A DNA stretch of 64,000 bases from Ophiosphaerella korrae (lineage: Eukaryota; Ascomycota; Dothideomycetes; Pleosporales; Phaeosphaeriaceae): contig JALNQF010000014.1 in NCBI GenBank assembly GCA_028456385.1, positions 1 through 64,000 of the forward strand. The letters run 5' to 3'. Numbering within the stretch: the stretch's first letter is position 1; each line of letters begins with the position of its first letter. Made by a program: the position numbers and the translations under genes. Positions 9,663-23,062 of the stretch are shown here, in pieces. Below the pieces are notes generated by a model that did not search any database, was not told where the DNA came from, and saw only the letters and a list, made by a program, of their open reading frames with translations.

Positions 9663-12600
9663 ATGCATTCTTCATCGCATATTTCTGGACAAACTGAGCC
9701 TGTCGCAATCGTCGGCATGGGTAATTTAGCCTCAATATCCTAAAGAGAGCTCACCTTGCTGACGGTTAGGTCTACAGGCTGTCGTTATGCTGGTGGAGTT
9801 CGTGACACGACAGGATTATGGAAGCTTCTGAAAGAAAAAAGAGATGCTTGGAGCAATTTTAATAACCCTCGAGGCTTCAACACAGAGGGATTCTACCACC
9901 CCAATCATGAGCGACCGGGTAGCATGACGACAAAGGGCGGTTATGTTTTAGATGAGGACCCAAGACTGTTCGACCATGCTTTCTTTGGAATCACGGGTCG
10001 TGAGGCGGAAACCATGGATCCATCCCAACGGAAACTTCTTGAGGTTGTGTATGAGGCTCTTGAGAGTGGAGGAGAGACGTGGGAGAGCATCTCAGGGTCT
10101 CATACCGGCGTCTACGTTGGCAATTTCGCCCTGGACCATTTACTCATGCAGTCACGCGACTGGGAGAGCCCGAAACCATACTCAGCCACAGGAGCAGACT
10201 CCAGCATCCTGGCAAACCGTGTCAGCTACATTTTCAATCTCAAAGGCCCAAGCCTCACAACCACAACTGCCTGCTCCTCATCTATGTATGCACTTCACAT
10301 TGCCGTGCAGGCTATACGAAATGGAGAGTGCGAAGCAGCTATTGTTGCAGCAGCTAATTGTCTTCTAGACCCCACTATGCAAATGGTTTTGGACAAGCTG
10401 GGCGCGCTTTCGCCAACATCACGTTGCCATACGTTTGATGCGGCGGCAGATGGATACGCAAGAGGTGAAGGATATGCAGCTCTTTATCTCAAGAAAACCT
10501 GTGTAGCTCTGGCCGACAAATCTCCTATACGGGCCATGATACGCGGCACAGCAGTTAACGCCAATGGTCGTACAGGAGGCATTGCGCGACCATCAATAGA
10601 CGGACAAGAAGCTGTCATTCGCAAAGCATACGAGAACGCGGGCAATCTTCCTTTCCGTGATACTACATTCTTTGAATGCCATGGCACTGGCACACAAGCT
10701 GGGGATCCCATCGAGGTTTCAGCATTGAGTAGGGTTTTTAGCCCAACAAGATCCGATGATCCATCAGACCGTTTATTCGTTGGAGCGATTAAAACAAATA
10801 TTGGGCATACAGAGGGGGCAAGCGCTCTTGCGTCGGTAATGAAGGCTGTATTATGTATGGAAGCTGGAGAAATTCCTCCAAGCTATGGAATCGAGACATT
10901 GAATCCTAATATCGACTTCGATTCAGCCAAGATAGAGGTTGTCAAGGACGGCACAGTCCCTTGGCCAACTGACAGGCTGCGCCGGTCGAGCGTGAACTCT
11001 TTTGGTTTCGGCGGCGCTAACGGGCATTGTATCGTTGATCATGTCAATGTTGTCCTGCCTCATTATGTCAAGCCAGGCATCATGGCGAATCCTCCTGAGA
11101 CCAACGGACACGAGCAAAAAAACGGTTATCACGAAACATTGTCTCCGATCGATATTGAGAAAACCATGAAGGCTGATGCAGGCACCCGAAGTTTGGTGCT
11201 TCTTCCTTTCTCCGCTCATAGCGCGTCTTCTCTTACCCAGAACATCAATGCTCTTTCAGACGTGATTGGCCAATGGCCACTGGCAGACGTTGCCTACACT
11301 CTTGCATGTAAACGATCTAAGTTGCAACATCGCTCATTCCGCATAGTGGATCAATTTAGTCCCAAGAAGGGACTTCTCGATAACGAAAGTCGTTTCATTG
11401 TTAGTTCACGGCAGACAGCCAAAATTTGCTTCATCTTTACCGGCCAAGGGGCGCAGTGGCATGCCATGGGAGCGCAACTCCTCGAGTATGCGGTATTTCG
11501 GAAGAGTATAGCCTATCTTGACTCAGTCATCTATGAGCTAGAGCCAAATCGTTCGCTATCAATACAGGACATCCTTTCAGGCAGCTGCGAGGAGGATTTC
11601 ATCCAGAAAGCAGAAATATCACAAACTGCTTGTACAGCCATACAGATCGGACTGGTTGATCTCCTTGGCTCCTGGTCAGTTAGGCCTAAAGCCGTGGCTG
11701 GCCATTCCTCTGGTGAAATAGCAGCAGCCTATGCATCAGGTCACATCACAGCAGCCGAGGCCATCGTAGTTGCCTATTACCGCGGTAAATCAGTGGCCGG
11801 GAACAAGCGGCGAGGTGCAATGTTAGCCGTTGGCCTTAGTGAACTAGAGATAACCCCTATTATTAAAGGGAGAGAAAGTATAGTTCGGCTAGCAGCAATA
11901 AACTCACCGCAAAGCCTAACCTTATCTGGCGATCTCGATGCAATTGATTCAATATCAACCGCGCTGACAAATGAAGGGGTCTTCAACAGACGACTTCGTA
12001 CTGGAGGAAATGCATATCACTCTCATCATATGATCGAAGTAGGTGAGAGCTATGTAGACTTCCTGGAAAGGGGTTTAGCCAGACTACAGAAGTTTGACAA
12101 CTTCAAATCTCGATCAACCCTTCCATTTACCGAGTGGGTTTCATCAGTCACGCCAGATAAACCCTTCGATCGCAATATATCTCCCTCTTATTGGAGAGCT
12201 AACCTCGAATCTCCAGTTCAGTTTAACAAAGCCGTACGGAGGTTATTAATTTCTTCCAAAACTGATATCGAGGCATTTGTTGAGATTGGGCCCCATAGCG
12301 CCCTAAAGGGCCCTCTCGATCAGATATCAAAAGCCATTGGAAAGGAAGTCCACTACGTGCCTTCACTCAAGAGAGAAGAGGATAACAGAGTATCTTTGCT
12401 GAGGACTGCCGGCATCTTGTTTAGTCTCAATGCCACTATCGATCTGATAGCAGTCAATGCACTCGAAGAAGTTTCCAGCGGCAGCAAACTGAATTTGATT
12501 CACGGTTGCACAGCTGTAGACATGCCGCCATACCAGTACACTTACGAGTCTCTGAATTACTATGAAAGCAGACAAAGCAAGGAGTTCCGGCTTCGAAAGA

Positions 12601-15600
12601 CCTTAAGGCATGATCTCCTTGGGTCAAAAGTATTGGGCGTAGGACATTTGCAGCCTCAGTGGCGAAATGTTCTACGAATAAAAGACTTGCCTTGGCTGAA
12701 TGACCACCTCCTATGGCCAGGTACGTAAATTGGAACCCAAAACGCATCAAATGATTGACATACTCCTTAGATGCTTGTTTGCCAGTCACTTGTCTCATGG
12801 CAATGGCCATGGAGGGAGCATGGCAGATTCACCAAGAGTCTAATATAAGCTCGGAAATTCTTGGGTATACGATTCGTGATATGAAAATCAAGTCAGCGCT
12901 CGTCATACCAGACGACGATGAAGGAGTTGAGGTCGTTTTCTCCATGAACCCGGTAGATGCCAACATTTCTGACAACCTGCCTTGGATAAGTTTCTCCGCC
13001 AGTTCTGTGACACCTGATTCGAGTTGGGCCGAACACTGCACTGGCTATGTGAGGGTAGAGCTCTCAGCGAAGCCATGCGGAGGATTGATCGATAGAACCT
13101 CCGCTGACTGGAGGACTCCAAGTCTTGATAGCTGGTATAAGTGTTTTTCCAAACTGGGCATAGTGCACGGAACGACTTTTCGATCTATCCTCGATTTAAA
13201 AACGGACCCAATACGTGATCTGGCCTGTGCCAGGGTCAGCCTCGATACGACTGCCGGTGTGGTCAATGCTGGCGAGTCCGAATATGCTATTCACCCAATT
13301 GCTCTCGACGGAGTCCTCCAGTTAGGCTTAATTTCGTGCTTTGGTGGCCAAGTTGAAAGAGCAAATACCGCTTTTGTGCCACTCCATTTCGATCAGATTC
13401 AAATCAAAAACAATACCAATAATCGCCCTTGCATGGGTATTGCACAATGTGTTGCTAAGAGCTCAAAGCGTGTGGAACTGAATCTGCAGTTACACAATGA
13501 GCTTGGGGAAGTAATTTTTCATGTGGATAAGCTGACAAGTGTCGCCCACCACGGTTCAAAGGTTACGAATGATTCCAAGGACGGTGCGTTCTACGGCCCT
13601 TTCGCCCGACTAGTATGGAAACCAGATTTTCGAACTCTGAACAACCAGTCATTACGAGCTTTGTTTCCACCACCTCAAGAGAATTTGGCCGGTATCCAAG
13701 CTCTTGAACGCGCGGATATGATAGCCTGCCTTGTTGTGGCCGAAATTCACGATGAGTATATAAAATCTGGCGCTGAACCAAATCCCAAAAGCCAGCTAAG
13801 CCAGTGGGTGATGTGGGTCAAACGGATAGCTGAGAAAGACCCAAGGGAAAACATCAGGCAAGCTAGAGATAAGACATCTAGCGAGCGTCGTCGGCTTCTC
13901 AGCAAACTATACCAAGAAGCGGGGAGAGACCCCGAGGCGAGAGCTGCAAAACTTGTGCATGAGAATATCGGAGCCATTCTACAAGGCCAGAGGACAGGGC
14001 TCGATGTTCTAGTAACGGACAATCTCTTGACTGAAATGTATCAAGAGGGCCACATGCTAGTGGGTGCATACCCCCAGCTCCTCAATGTCATGGATTGCCT
14101 CAGCCATTCAAATCCGAACCTCCGGATCCTCGAGATCGGAGCAGGAACTGGAGGCGCCACGCGCGTCATCATGAAAGCCATTACTGGTCCTGGTAGAATG
14201 AAACGTTACGCTAGTTACACCTTCACAGATATCTCTGCCGGATTCCTCACATCAGCGCATTCGTCAATGTCCTCATTCCAAGACATGAACTTCTCTGTTC
14301 TCGATATTGAACGAGATCCAGCAGAGCAAGGGTTCGAGGCCGAATATGATATTGTTGTCGCATCCCAGGCCATCCACGCCACAGCCTGCATGTCAGTCAC
14401 TCTAGAAAATTGTAGAAAGCTCTTGAAGCCAGGTGGCCGCCTGGTACTCGTCGAGGCCACAAGGATGAGAGTTTTACCTGGCTTGCTATATGGAATTATG
14501 ACGGGTTACTGGCTAGGAATCAACGACGATCGCGCCGAAGGGCCTTTCATGGACCTCCACAGGTGGGACCGACGATTGCGAGAGGCCGGCTTCTCAGGAA
14601 CGGAAATGCACTTGGACGATTATCCTGAGCCATACACTACAACTTCTGTCCTTGTGTCTACGCTGCGGCCCCGGGAAGCTACGAATATGAATCACAGTCC
14701 AAAAATTGCAGACCCGGTTTACATCATGCACGGATCGTCAGACGCGCCAGCCTTGGCAAAGAAAATTTCACTACACCTTGAGAATCTTGGGTTCACTACT
14801 CATATATGCTCTATCGATAATTCCTTGGATAAGCTGCGGCAACAGTCACGTATTATAGCTTTACTCGATGGAGACTACCTCTTTGTCAATGCTGATGAAC
14901 AACGATTGAAAATATTCCAGAGTCTGGTACGCGTCGCAAAGTCAATAATATGTTTGACATGTGCTGGTCTTATCAAAGGGCGAAACCCTTATGGTGCGCT
15001 GGTAGTTGGCCTGATCCGAACGATTGGGACAGAAAACCCCGAAGGACAGTTCCTATCAATTGATATTGATGCGGAGAACTTCGAGTTTGATCATGATATA
15101 TTGTCATCCCAGATTGTTGATAAAGAGATTGCTCTCCATTCTGGACAGAATCAAAATGATTTCAGTCAAGACAGGGAGTTTACATGGCAAGACGGCTGCA
15201 TGTGGGTGAGCCGAGTTGTACCTGACGATTCATTCAATTCGTACACCAACAACCAAAAGACGCCCACGAATAGTGGCTGTGAACTCATACCACTCGGAAC
15301 CTCGAAGTCTCTAAATGCGCGCTTTGAAGTTCCCGGAATACCTAGCTCTTTGTTCTTCAAGAGATGCAACGACACCTTACAAACTCTTCCACCAAACTAC
15401 ATCGAGGTTCAAGTCGAGGCTGCTGGGTTAAACAAGAGGGATTTGGAGGTTTTAGCGGGAAATATCGGACCCGACGGAGGCGTCCTGACTGCATATGAGT
15501 ATGCTGGAGTCATCACCAAGACCGGAGACGACGTTGTAGGGCTATTTATTGGTGATCTTGTATACGGGATCGGCCCAGGATTCTTTGCTAACCGCGTACG

Positions 15601-17545
15601 CGCACCAGCCAATCTTGCGAGACGGCGTCGAAAAGAAGACAGTGCAGTGAATATGGCCTCTTTGCCAATCGCCTACATGAATGCTGTATATGCGTTGGAT
15701 AATATTGCTGGAATCGGTGTGGGTCAACGAGTGTTGATCAATTCCGCTGGCGGAGCCGTGGGTCTGGCGGCTGTCGAATTCGCTCTCCACCGAAAGGCCA
15801 AGCTTTACATCAACACGGAAAGTTTAGAAGAGCAAACCTTTCTAATGGAAACGCTAGGAATTCCTCCAAGTAACCTCATGACACAACACGAGGCTCACCC
15901 AACAGCCGTAAGCGACGCTTTCGACATTATTCTAAATATCGGCAAACCAGAGGATGAATTCCTGAAGTATCTCGCACCTATGGGTCATCTTATTACAGTT
16001 GACGGCCTGCAAGTCGACATAAATTGGAAGCTTGTGCTTAGGCGTGCGAGATATTTTCCAGTTGATCTCGAGTATTTGATGAGTCACAAACCTGCAGTTT
16101 GCGTAAATCTTTTGGATAGGGTCCATGAGCTTTATCGCAATGGTAGCATCAAGCCAATATCACTACTAAATTTGTTTGACATATCAAACTTAAGTGGTGC
16201 TTTAGCCGGATTCTCAAAATCCCGCCACCATGGAAAGACCATCATCTCTTTCCAAAACAACGACTCTTTACTTAAAGTCCTACGCACACCAAGAACGGTC
16301 GTGTTTGATCCAAAAGCAACATACATAATTACTGGAGGATTTGGAGGCATTGGGAGATCCATCATCAGGTGGATGGCCCACCGTGGTGCAAGAGACGTCG
16401 TGGTACTCTCCCGCCGAGGCGCCACAACGGTAGAAGCTTTGAGGATGATCGAAGATATGAAGACTCATTCCATGCTAGTTAAAAGTCTCAAGTGCGATGT
16501 CAGTAATCGCGAGGATGTCATGACTGCCTTAAAACAAGAAAACAGCAGAAAACCAGTGAAAGGCGTTATACATGCCGCACTGGAGCTATCCGATCTCTCT
16601 TTTGATAAGCTCACGACTCAAAAGTGGCAAAACGGGACGTTCGCGAAAGTTCAAGGAACCGCAAACCTGCACGAGGCAACAGCTGGTTTAGACTTGGACT
16701 TTTTCATTATGACCACATCTACCGAGTCAATTTGGGCACCACCAACGCAGAGCACCTACATGGCCGCCACCAACTTCCAAGAGATGTTTGCTCGATATAG
16801 AAGAAGATTAGGACTTCCTGCATCGACTATCGCCTTTGGTCTCGTTGAGGACCTTGGTTCTGACTGGCGAGAGGGCTCATCAGGAACTATGGCCATGTAT
16901 GAAAGAAATAAGGTGTTGACAATGACGGAGCATCATGTGCTTGCTACTCTTGAACCAGCCTTCTTGGCTGCTCCTGGCACTTCTGAGGACGTGGGAAACT
17001 CTAGTCGGGCCAGGTTCTTGTATGCACAGGATCCGCTGGCTGTGGCTAATATCTTCACATGCTTGGATCCAGCTGCGATAGCAGTTAAGGAGGAAACCAC
17101 CAAGGGAACCCCACTACCGAGATGGCACAGCGATGGCCGAGTCTCTATCATCATGAGAGCAGTCAGAGACGCTCAAAAATCAAGAAACGGCTCAAATTCA
17201 TCTGAAGATATGGACGGTCAGGGGGCTGTGTCCGCTGCCGCTAGCACCAGACAAGCATTTGACAAAGCTATTGCTTCTGGACCCAAAAGCCGTGATGAAA
17301 CTATTGAATTTGTCACAGAAGCCATAACAACGACAATGGCTGAGATGCTGTTTGTCTCAAAGATGAATGTAAACCCTTCAGTTAGTGTTGCGGGACATGG
17401 CGTAGACAGCTTGATTGCGGCAGAATTACGCAACTGGTTTTACCAAGCCCTTGGAGCGAAAGTCCAGACATTACAGCTTCTAGATGAGGATAAAAGCATT
17501 GTGGAGATTGCGCGCGATATTGTCGATAGTAGTTTGTATGCTTAA
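9663..17545 (+). CDS. highly reducing type I polyketide synthase (KS-AT-DH-MT-ER-KR-ACP), 2591 aa
   Basis: Three exons, 9663-9720, 9778-12720 and 12771-17545. The 58-bp first exon (MHSSSHISGQTEPVAIVGM) is easily missed; splicing restores VGMGCRYAGG at the KS start. KS has Cys185 in TACSSS, plus HGTGTQAGDP and NIGHTEGAS. The acyltransferase has GHSSGEIAAAY (Ser663). The dehydratase has His996 in NDHLLWPDACLPV and an Asp in HPIALDG. C-methyltransferase motif LEIGAGTGG is near 1454, the enoylreductase nucleotide site VLINSAGGAVG near 1988, the ketoreductase site TYIITGGFGGIG near 2184, and the ACP serine is at 2547 (GVDSL). There is no thioesterase, reductase or NRPS module. Unusual residues: TTTTACSSS instead of DTACSSS, and HLLWP in place of HxxxG in the DH. 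It would make a reduced, C-methylated linear chain; the product is unknown. Confidence 0.95.
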
Positions 17546-18055
17546 TATGTGCGATCTGAGGAAGAATAACAAGTAATAATTTAGAGCAGTCTGCGAATTT
17601 CGGTCAATTGAGGGAGAAAACGTACATATCGACTACATTCGGAAAGGGAAGCTGAACCACTTGATCGGGAAAGAGATGTAATACAAAGTTGAAATCATAA
17701 TTCACTTTCTCTATCTATCCTTATCCTTTATTTCCATCCTTATCCTGTATTCCACTGTCGACTCTTTAGTGTGAAGCTACGTATACGGTTAATATAACGT
17801 ATATAATTGTAACGAAGGTCCCCAGAATCCTCGAGATCCTTGGGCACTCTGGTACTAGTCTTGAGTGGGACCGATACCCTAGAAATCATGACGTTGTATA
17901 GTATTAGTCTAGAGCGGGGCTGATGCGCTACTCTAGCGCACAAAAGGCTCTATACTTACGCATAGAGTTGTCCGATTTCAGAGTGCTTTGAACTTGATTG
18001 AAAACGGGTGAAGATTGATTGAAATAAAGTGATTGATTCGATTGATTTGAGTAAC
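17546..18055. other. intergenic, no gene seen
   Basis: This 510-bp stretch lies between the PKS stop and the inverted repeat. A pyrimidine-rich run near 17700 may mark the PKS 3' end. Runs of GATTGATT-type sequence begin near 18000. I found no supported coding sequence. Confidence 0.5.
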
Positions 18056-18290
18056 TTGAGTAATTGATTGAAATCTCTGATCTCTCCTTCTCGGCCCTTT
18101 CTGCCAGTCTATATATCCCCTTCCTCCGCAGTTACAACTCGGTGGTGGAGAGCTGTTATCTCGAGTTTCGTGGTTGACTAGTGTATCAGCTCTACGCAGT
18201 CAGTTCATGACGTGATGAGCTATCGTGCCGATAATATCTGGACTGGCAGAAAGGGCCAAGAAGGAGAGCGGAGATTAGAATCAACTACCC
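18056..18290. repeat. imperfect inverted repeat (about 60-bp arms, 114-bp spacer)
   Basis: The arm at 18056-18115 and the reverse complement of 18230-18290 share a core TGGCCCTTTCTGCCAGTC-like sequence (left arm CGGCCCTTTCTGCCAGTC) plus CTCTCCTTCT. Similarity may extend outward through the GATTGATT-rich flanks. It sits just beside a broken pogo transposase, so it may be an end-derived or MITE-like relic; no target duplication was found. Confidence 0.5.
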
Positions 18291-18373
18291 AAAAACCAAT
18301 CAATTCTATCCATCAATCACATTTATCACATCAGCTTTGTGTGCATCAACTTTGACATCAAATCTGACAAGAT

Positions 18374-18733
18374 CTAATCCTTGCCTAGGGGCTCGTGGTC
18401 ACTGTTTATACGAAGGATTCAGGTAGCCATCTCTCGTACGCGGGCGTGAGATAGGGGCTGGGCGCGTGAGTCTTCATCAATAATCTACTCTACCAGGAAC
18501 TCCTCTTGATCTGGGCTTAATCGCTGCTGGTGTTGATGAGCCAGGCTAGGTTGTTGTCGACCTACCAGTCTGCCTTGTAGCTTGCCACTTGAAACGCCCC
18601 AGTCCTTACAGGCAGCGCGTTGGCTTGTATAAACTCCATTTTCAAGATCACTGATAGCTGATTGCATGGCAAGTTCTTTGGGATCCATTTTGAGATAGAT
18701 GTTGTGGAGATATGACGCGTTGAAGTCGATCAA
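18374..18733 (-). pseudogene. pogo/Fot1-type transposase N-terminal fragment
   Basis: On the minus strand the frame holds MDPKELAMQSAISDLENGVY, SQRAACKDWGVSSGKLQGRL and HQHQQRLSPDQEEFLVE, the psq-type helix-turn-helix that opens fungal pogo-like transposases. The following CENP-B-type part (IIDEDSRAQPLSHARVREMA) is broken by stop codons and ends near 18374. The DDE catalytic domain is absent, so this is a dead 5' fragment. It closes the left half of the metabolite region. Confidence 0.8.
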
Positions 18734-19433
18734 TTGAATTTGGTGGGGTGGCCTAACTCCCCCCGGGCCAGTTTACCTTTGTTCTACGGTGCCTGGCGAG
18801 CTAAGCCTGGAAAAACATCTCCAGAGCCAACACCCCGATCGACTATATCAAAGCACAAGGCACGGGTGGCCTGCTGGCCGGGCCCAGGCGGCATTTGCAT
18901 CAAGCATGCTGACCTTGTCGACTTAGGCTTTCTAGGCCTCGACCGCTTTGCAGGTACGCCTCAACAATTCAATCAAACAGCGGAAGGCAAGTTCTGCAAA
19001 AGACTTAAGATGATCGGCGCTGAGTGGTGGAGGCTGCCCGGACCTTTTGAAGAGAGGGAGCACTTGGGGGGAAAAGCAGTTTGTGTGCGATACGATTGAG
19101 GATTGCTTCGTGCCCAATTTCAAGAATCGCTACCTGATTGCCTGGCCAGGGACCGAGGAATATGCTTGCTTTGTCTCTATTGCACAAGCCAAGGAACAGA
19201 TTGAGGCCAGGTGGATCAAGGCCCTAAGCTATCGAGTTATCATAATTCATATTATGGGCGAAGAGATCTAGGTACAGGAAATAGAAAACAACCAAGAGAC
19301 AAATTTGAACGTGTAGAATATTAGGGAAGATCCAAATATGAGCACAGTTTCTGCTCTCAAGCCTAAAGTTACAAAGATTGAATACGATATTAGTGCTATA
19401 TGCTTCTTAGGCAAGCCCAATTAAGTGGAAATC
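18734..19433. other. unassigned stretch between transposase fragment and multicopper oxidase
   Basis: Two overlapping plus-strand open frames (18734-19099 and 19047-19271) exist, but their predicted proteins match nothing I recognise and they lie against a dead transposase. They could be transposon or gene debris. I do not call a gene. Confidence 0.3.
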
Positions 19434-21330
19434 TTAGTCATCCCAGTAATGGTACACAATCGGCGAATGGCCATCGCCGCCATATGCTGACCCGCCGTAG
19501 TTCAGATATCCCTCCGCACCAGAATAAGGTATACTTGTTATATCTTCATAATCCCCCATTATCCAGACGCTTTGCATTCCCATGATCATGTGTTGTCTAC
19601 AATTAGTGTAAGCGATTAGTTATTAACATGTTTCTTGCGACAATGTGGGAAACTTACAATATGTGGCAATGAACCATCCATACGCCGGCAGCCTCCACTC
19701 TAAGTCTCCAACCACGCCAGCCTGCAACAGCACCCGGTGTTGTCTTGGTCCCATACCGATACAGTATAGTCGTGTCACGAAGCACGGGATTGTAGTTTTT
19801 TAGTCTCTCTTCGTTCGCGATTGGGTTATAAGTACCATTGCCGCTGCCAATATCGTAGTAATGTACGCCGTGAGCGTGGAAAGGATGGAAGTCCACACCT
19901 CCATTAGGAGGGTTGCCCACGATGCTCCCCGTGTTCTCCCAGATAATCTCAAGCACTTCCCCAAGTTTTGCGGGCCAGGTTAACAAATTTGGGTCCCAGC
20001 CTTCGTTTGCTAATGCTGCTGTATAGTTGGGCATGGTAGAAGGTCCGTTCTTGTATATGTTAACTAGGTATGGTGGGTTGTTGGGTGGCGCGTCGTCTGC
20101 CCAGTTGAGACCGTCGAGCTGCCAAATCGTTGGACCTTTGGCAAGCTGCACGTTTGATATGACAAGACGGCGTGTGACTTCAGCAGCCGTAGGGAAATCG
20201 TTTGGTATGAGGGGCTCTAGTGCATACTCAAGCCAGTTGTGCGTCGCGTTGGTCAAGGTCAAGGGCTTTGTCGTTGGCGCTTTTGTAATTTGGTGTGTAG
20301 CAGAGTTATATCGCAAAACACCGTAACCAGTATAGAGCTGTGGTCTCTCTCTAGTCTCAAATTGTATGACATAATCCGTCCTGTCCCCCAGCTCTTCAAG
20401 GGTCCTGGTCTTCAATAGAACCTCGAAACGCTGACCCGTTGCGACTTGCAAGTGATCGACTTGATAAGGTTTTGTGTAATGTCCATCTGCAGAGATGATC
20501 TCCAAATGGTTGTGATCTTGGATACCAAGCGATACCAACGAGATGGCAGTAGCACCGATGAAACGGATTCGGTAAGTCTTCCCTGGCTTGACCTCCCAGA
20601 CCGGGAGTTTACATTTGTCAACTCCAGCCACTTCTCCAGTGGCAACGCCTATTCCATTCAACAAAACCGCAATTGTTTCGCCGGACCATACAAGCGGTGT
20701 TGCCCGCAGACCATGTTCGATGGTGCTGTCGGTTTTGTTGAAGTAATCTTGGATCATAACGACAAGCTCCTCATCATACTGATATGGCGGAGGGCTAGCA
20801 TCCTCTACAATAAGCGGCCCAGCTGCCGATACCGCTTGGAAGCCAACATGCGAATGATAGAAGTATGAGCCGGCGTCGTCCGCATCTACGTGCACTTCAT
20901 AGTCGAAACATTGGTGAGGTGCGATTGGCCATTGACTGACTGGCGAGCCATCACTGAAAGGTGCTGTTCGTTGACTGAGACCATGCCAATGCTGTTTCCA
21001 AGATGTCAGCACATATATCCGACGAACAATTTCATGAGCATCTACCATGGTTGTGTTATATTGGTCCATATCATTACATACACGAACCCAACTGGTTTTC
21101 CCAGGTGGAATTCTCAATGTTGGACCCGGTGATGTCCCGTTGATCAATACTGACATTCGCTGTTGACATGCGACCATATGGTTCTCGTATGTGACACGAA
21201 GTAAAAAGTCTGGGCGGAAGCTTGCATCATGGCAGTAGAGTCTTGTGTCATTCCCAACAGGCCGACCCCTGTTGTTCGCGACCGCACCAGTTGATGCCGC
21301 GAAAGCCAACAAGGCTTGAAGGAATCGCAT
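19434..21330 (-). CDS. secreted multicopper oxidase (laccase / ascorbate-oxidase-like)
   Basis: I read three exons: 21330-21046, 20991-19658 and 19596-19434. The 54-bp intron at 20992-21045 is a multiple of three without a stop, so a naive translation keeps 18 extra residues. Splicing it joins NTTM to HWHGLSQR, the expected first copper motif. The 61-bp intron at 19597-19657 restores the C-terminus, HCHIL then QHMIMGM, ending in YHYWDD. The spliced protein is 593 aa. A signal peptide is followed by all four copper-ligand motifs: HWHG, YHSHVG, HPFHAHGV and HCHIL. Such enzymes oxidise phenols and related compounds with O2; in fungal clusters some dimerise or polymerise aromatic polyketides. No TCGGCCGA lies upstream, so membership in the PKS regulon is uncertain. 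Confidence 0.9.
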
Positions 21331-23062
21331 TTTCGACGTGAAGTTGCGGTTGCAACGACATCATCTTTGCTCTATGCGATAGGCGGGTTCAATTTTGTAT
21401 CACTCGCGCTTTGACCCCTTTTCTGGATGTCGTCAGGTGTCGTCCTTGGGGGCCCTGTCTCTAAACGGTTGTTGAATAGGGAGCTTGTTTGTTGACGTGG
21501 CGGCATCTGCCAATGTATTGTACAACTTGGTGGGACCCGCGAAGCTCCGTTCCTTAGAATTATTTCCAAAACAGTGCTAGAGGGCGTTCTGAGCACCAAT
21601 GAGACGAAGTGATTGGGGTACGGCGTGAATCTTCAGGCCGGGGTAGATGTAGGCAGCCACGGATCTGCAAAGCTTGGGCTAAGTAAGGCCGATCAAGTCT
21701 ACGTAACCCAGATTCCGATCCGAGCCATCCGTTACGACTTCTCAGGGCGGCATGCGGTGTTGGTTTTCATGCATCCCGAAATCAAATGACCTTGAGAACA
21801 TATTGGCAATCGCGGGCCATAGTCCGGTGCGGAGTAATTACAAGGTTTGGAATTAGGGTTTAGGGGCGCAGTGTCGGTGCTCTATCGGCGGCAATTGAGA
21901 TTTGGCCGATAATTTGGCTACCGAAGTCATCATGTCACTGTCGGCTTGCAAACACCGTCCACGGCGTTCGAAAACCGCCGCTGGACGGCGGCTTAATCAA
22001 AACAACCCAAAAGGTTACTTACGAACACGGCAAATGTGAATTCGGTCCTGGTCTCAATGATGAAGGCAGGCCATTGTTGAATTTACGAATTGAAGCGCGC
22101 CCCGCAGCTGTGATGCTTACCATCACCCAAGGCAGCTTTCTACAGTACCTGATCAGCGCAACTCGCATCGCGCTCTCTCATGAGCATAAGAGTAACCTCT
22201 TTCATCACTAGAATTTCTTGAGCTATTCCTGGTGCAGAACATGGACTGAGTCCTCGCTGTTCGGGTACAAAATCACATTTCAGAAGCTTTGCGGAGCGAA
22301 AATGTTGACGAATTCCACCATCTCGTAAAAATATACACCGAATGGCCAGATGCCCATGGTATACTTAGTGAACCCCATGATCTCTCAGTCAGGAGCCTCC
22401 AAATTTCCAAGCTTTTATCGAACGCTTCCCGCAGACAAGAAATTGAGATTGCGGTCATATGGGCAACGCTGTTGGGTTAGCCACCATGAGAGGCGGCATT
22501 CCAATGCTCCGGTATCTTTTTTGAGGATCTAGGGCGCAGAGCGAATGAAGCCAGCTTTCTCTTTTTTCTGGTACCCTTGCTCCCTATTAACTAAAGGACT
22601 ATTTAGACTAACTATGATTGAGGTGTTACATGCTGTCCCTTGAGAGCCTGATAGAAAGAAGTTGTCAAAATCCCGGAAATGCACGACGCAACACTTGAAG
22701 GTGAAGGTGTCTGCTATCAAAAATCGCATAGGCCGTGAAATGGCAAGCTGTGTTGGCATAGGGGAGGCAAACCCCGGCCTCGTTGTTCATGGTTAGAGGA
22801 GACAAGACCCGACAGCACCACCGAGTGATTCAAGCATTTATTTCCCTAGTGGCAACCTGATTGTTTTGTTCGGCGAGATTGTGATATCACGGTAGGAATT
22901 TTGCATTTGCCGGGCCCTTGCAATGGAAACCGATGAATACAAAGCAGGTCGATAATGCCTCCGCTTTGTATCAAATTAAGAAGTAATTCCGGCTTAGTAT
23001 AAACATCTCAGGCGCTTTTCGTGAAATATCGCACTGCCGACCTGCCTTAGCCGCCGCCAAAA
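21331..23062. other. intergenic region, no supported gene
   Basis: This is the region upstream of the multicopper oxidase and of the HET pseudogene. It contains a GC-rich hairpin near 21955-21990 (CCGTCCACGGCG against CCGCCGCTGGACGG) and one half-type TTGGCCGA at 21902. Short frames at 22289-22532 show no family features I know. It may hold gene debris. Confidence 0.4.
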
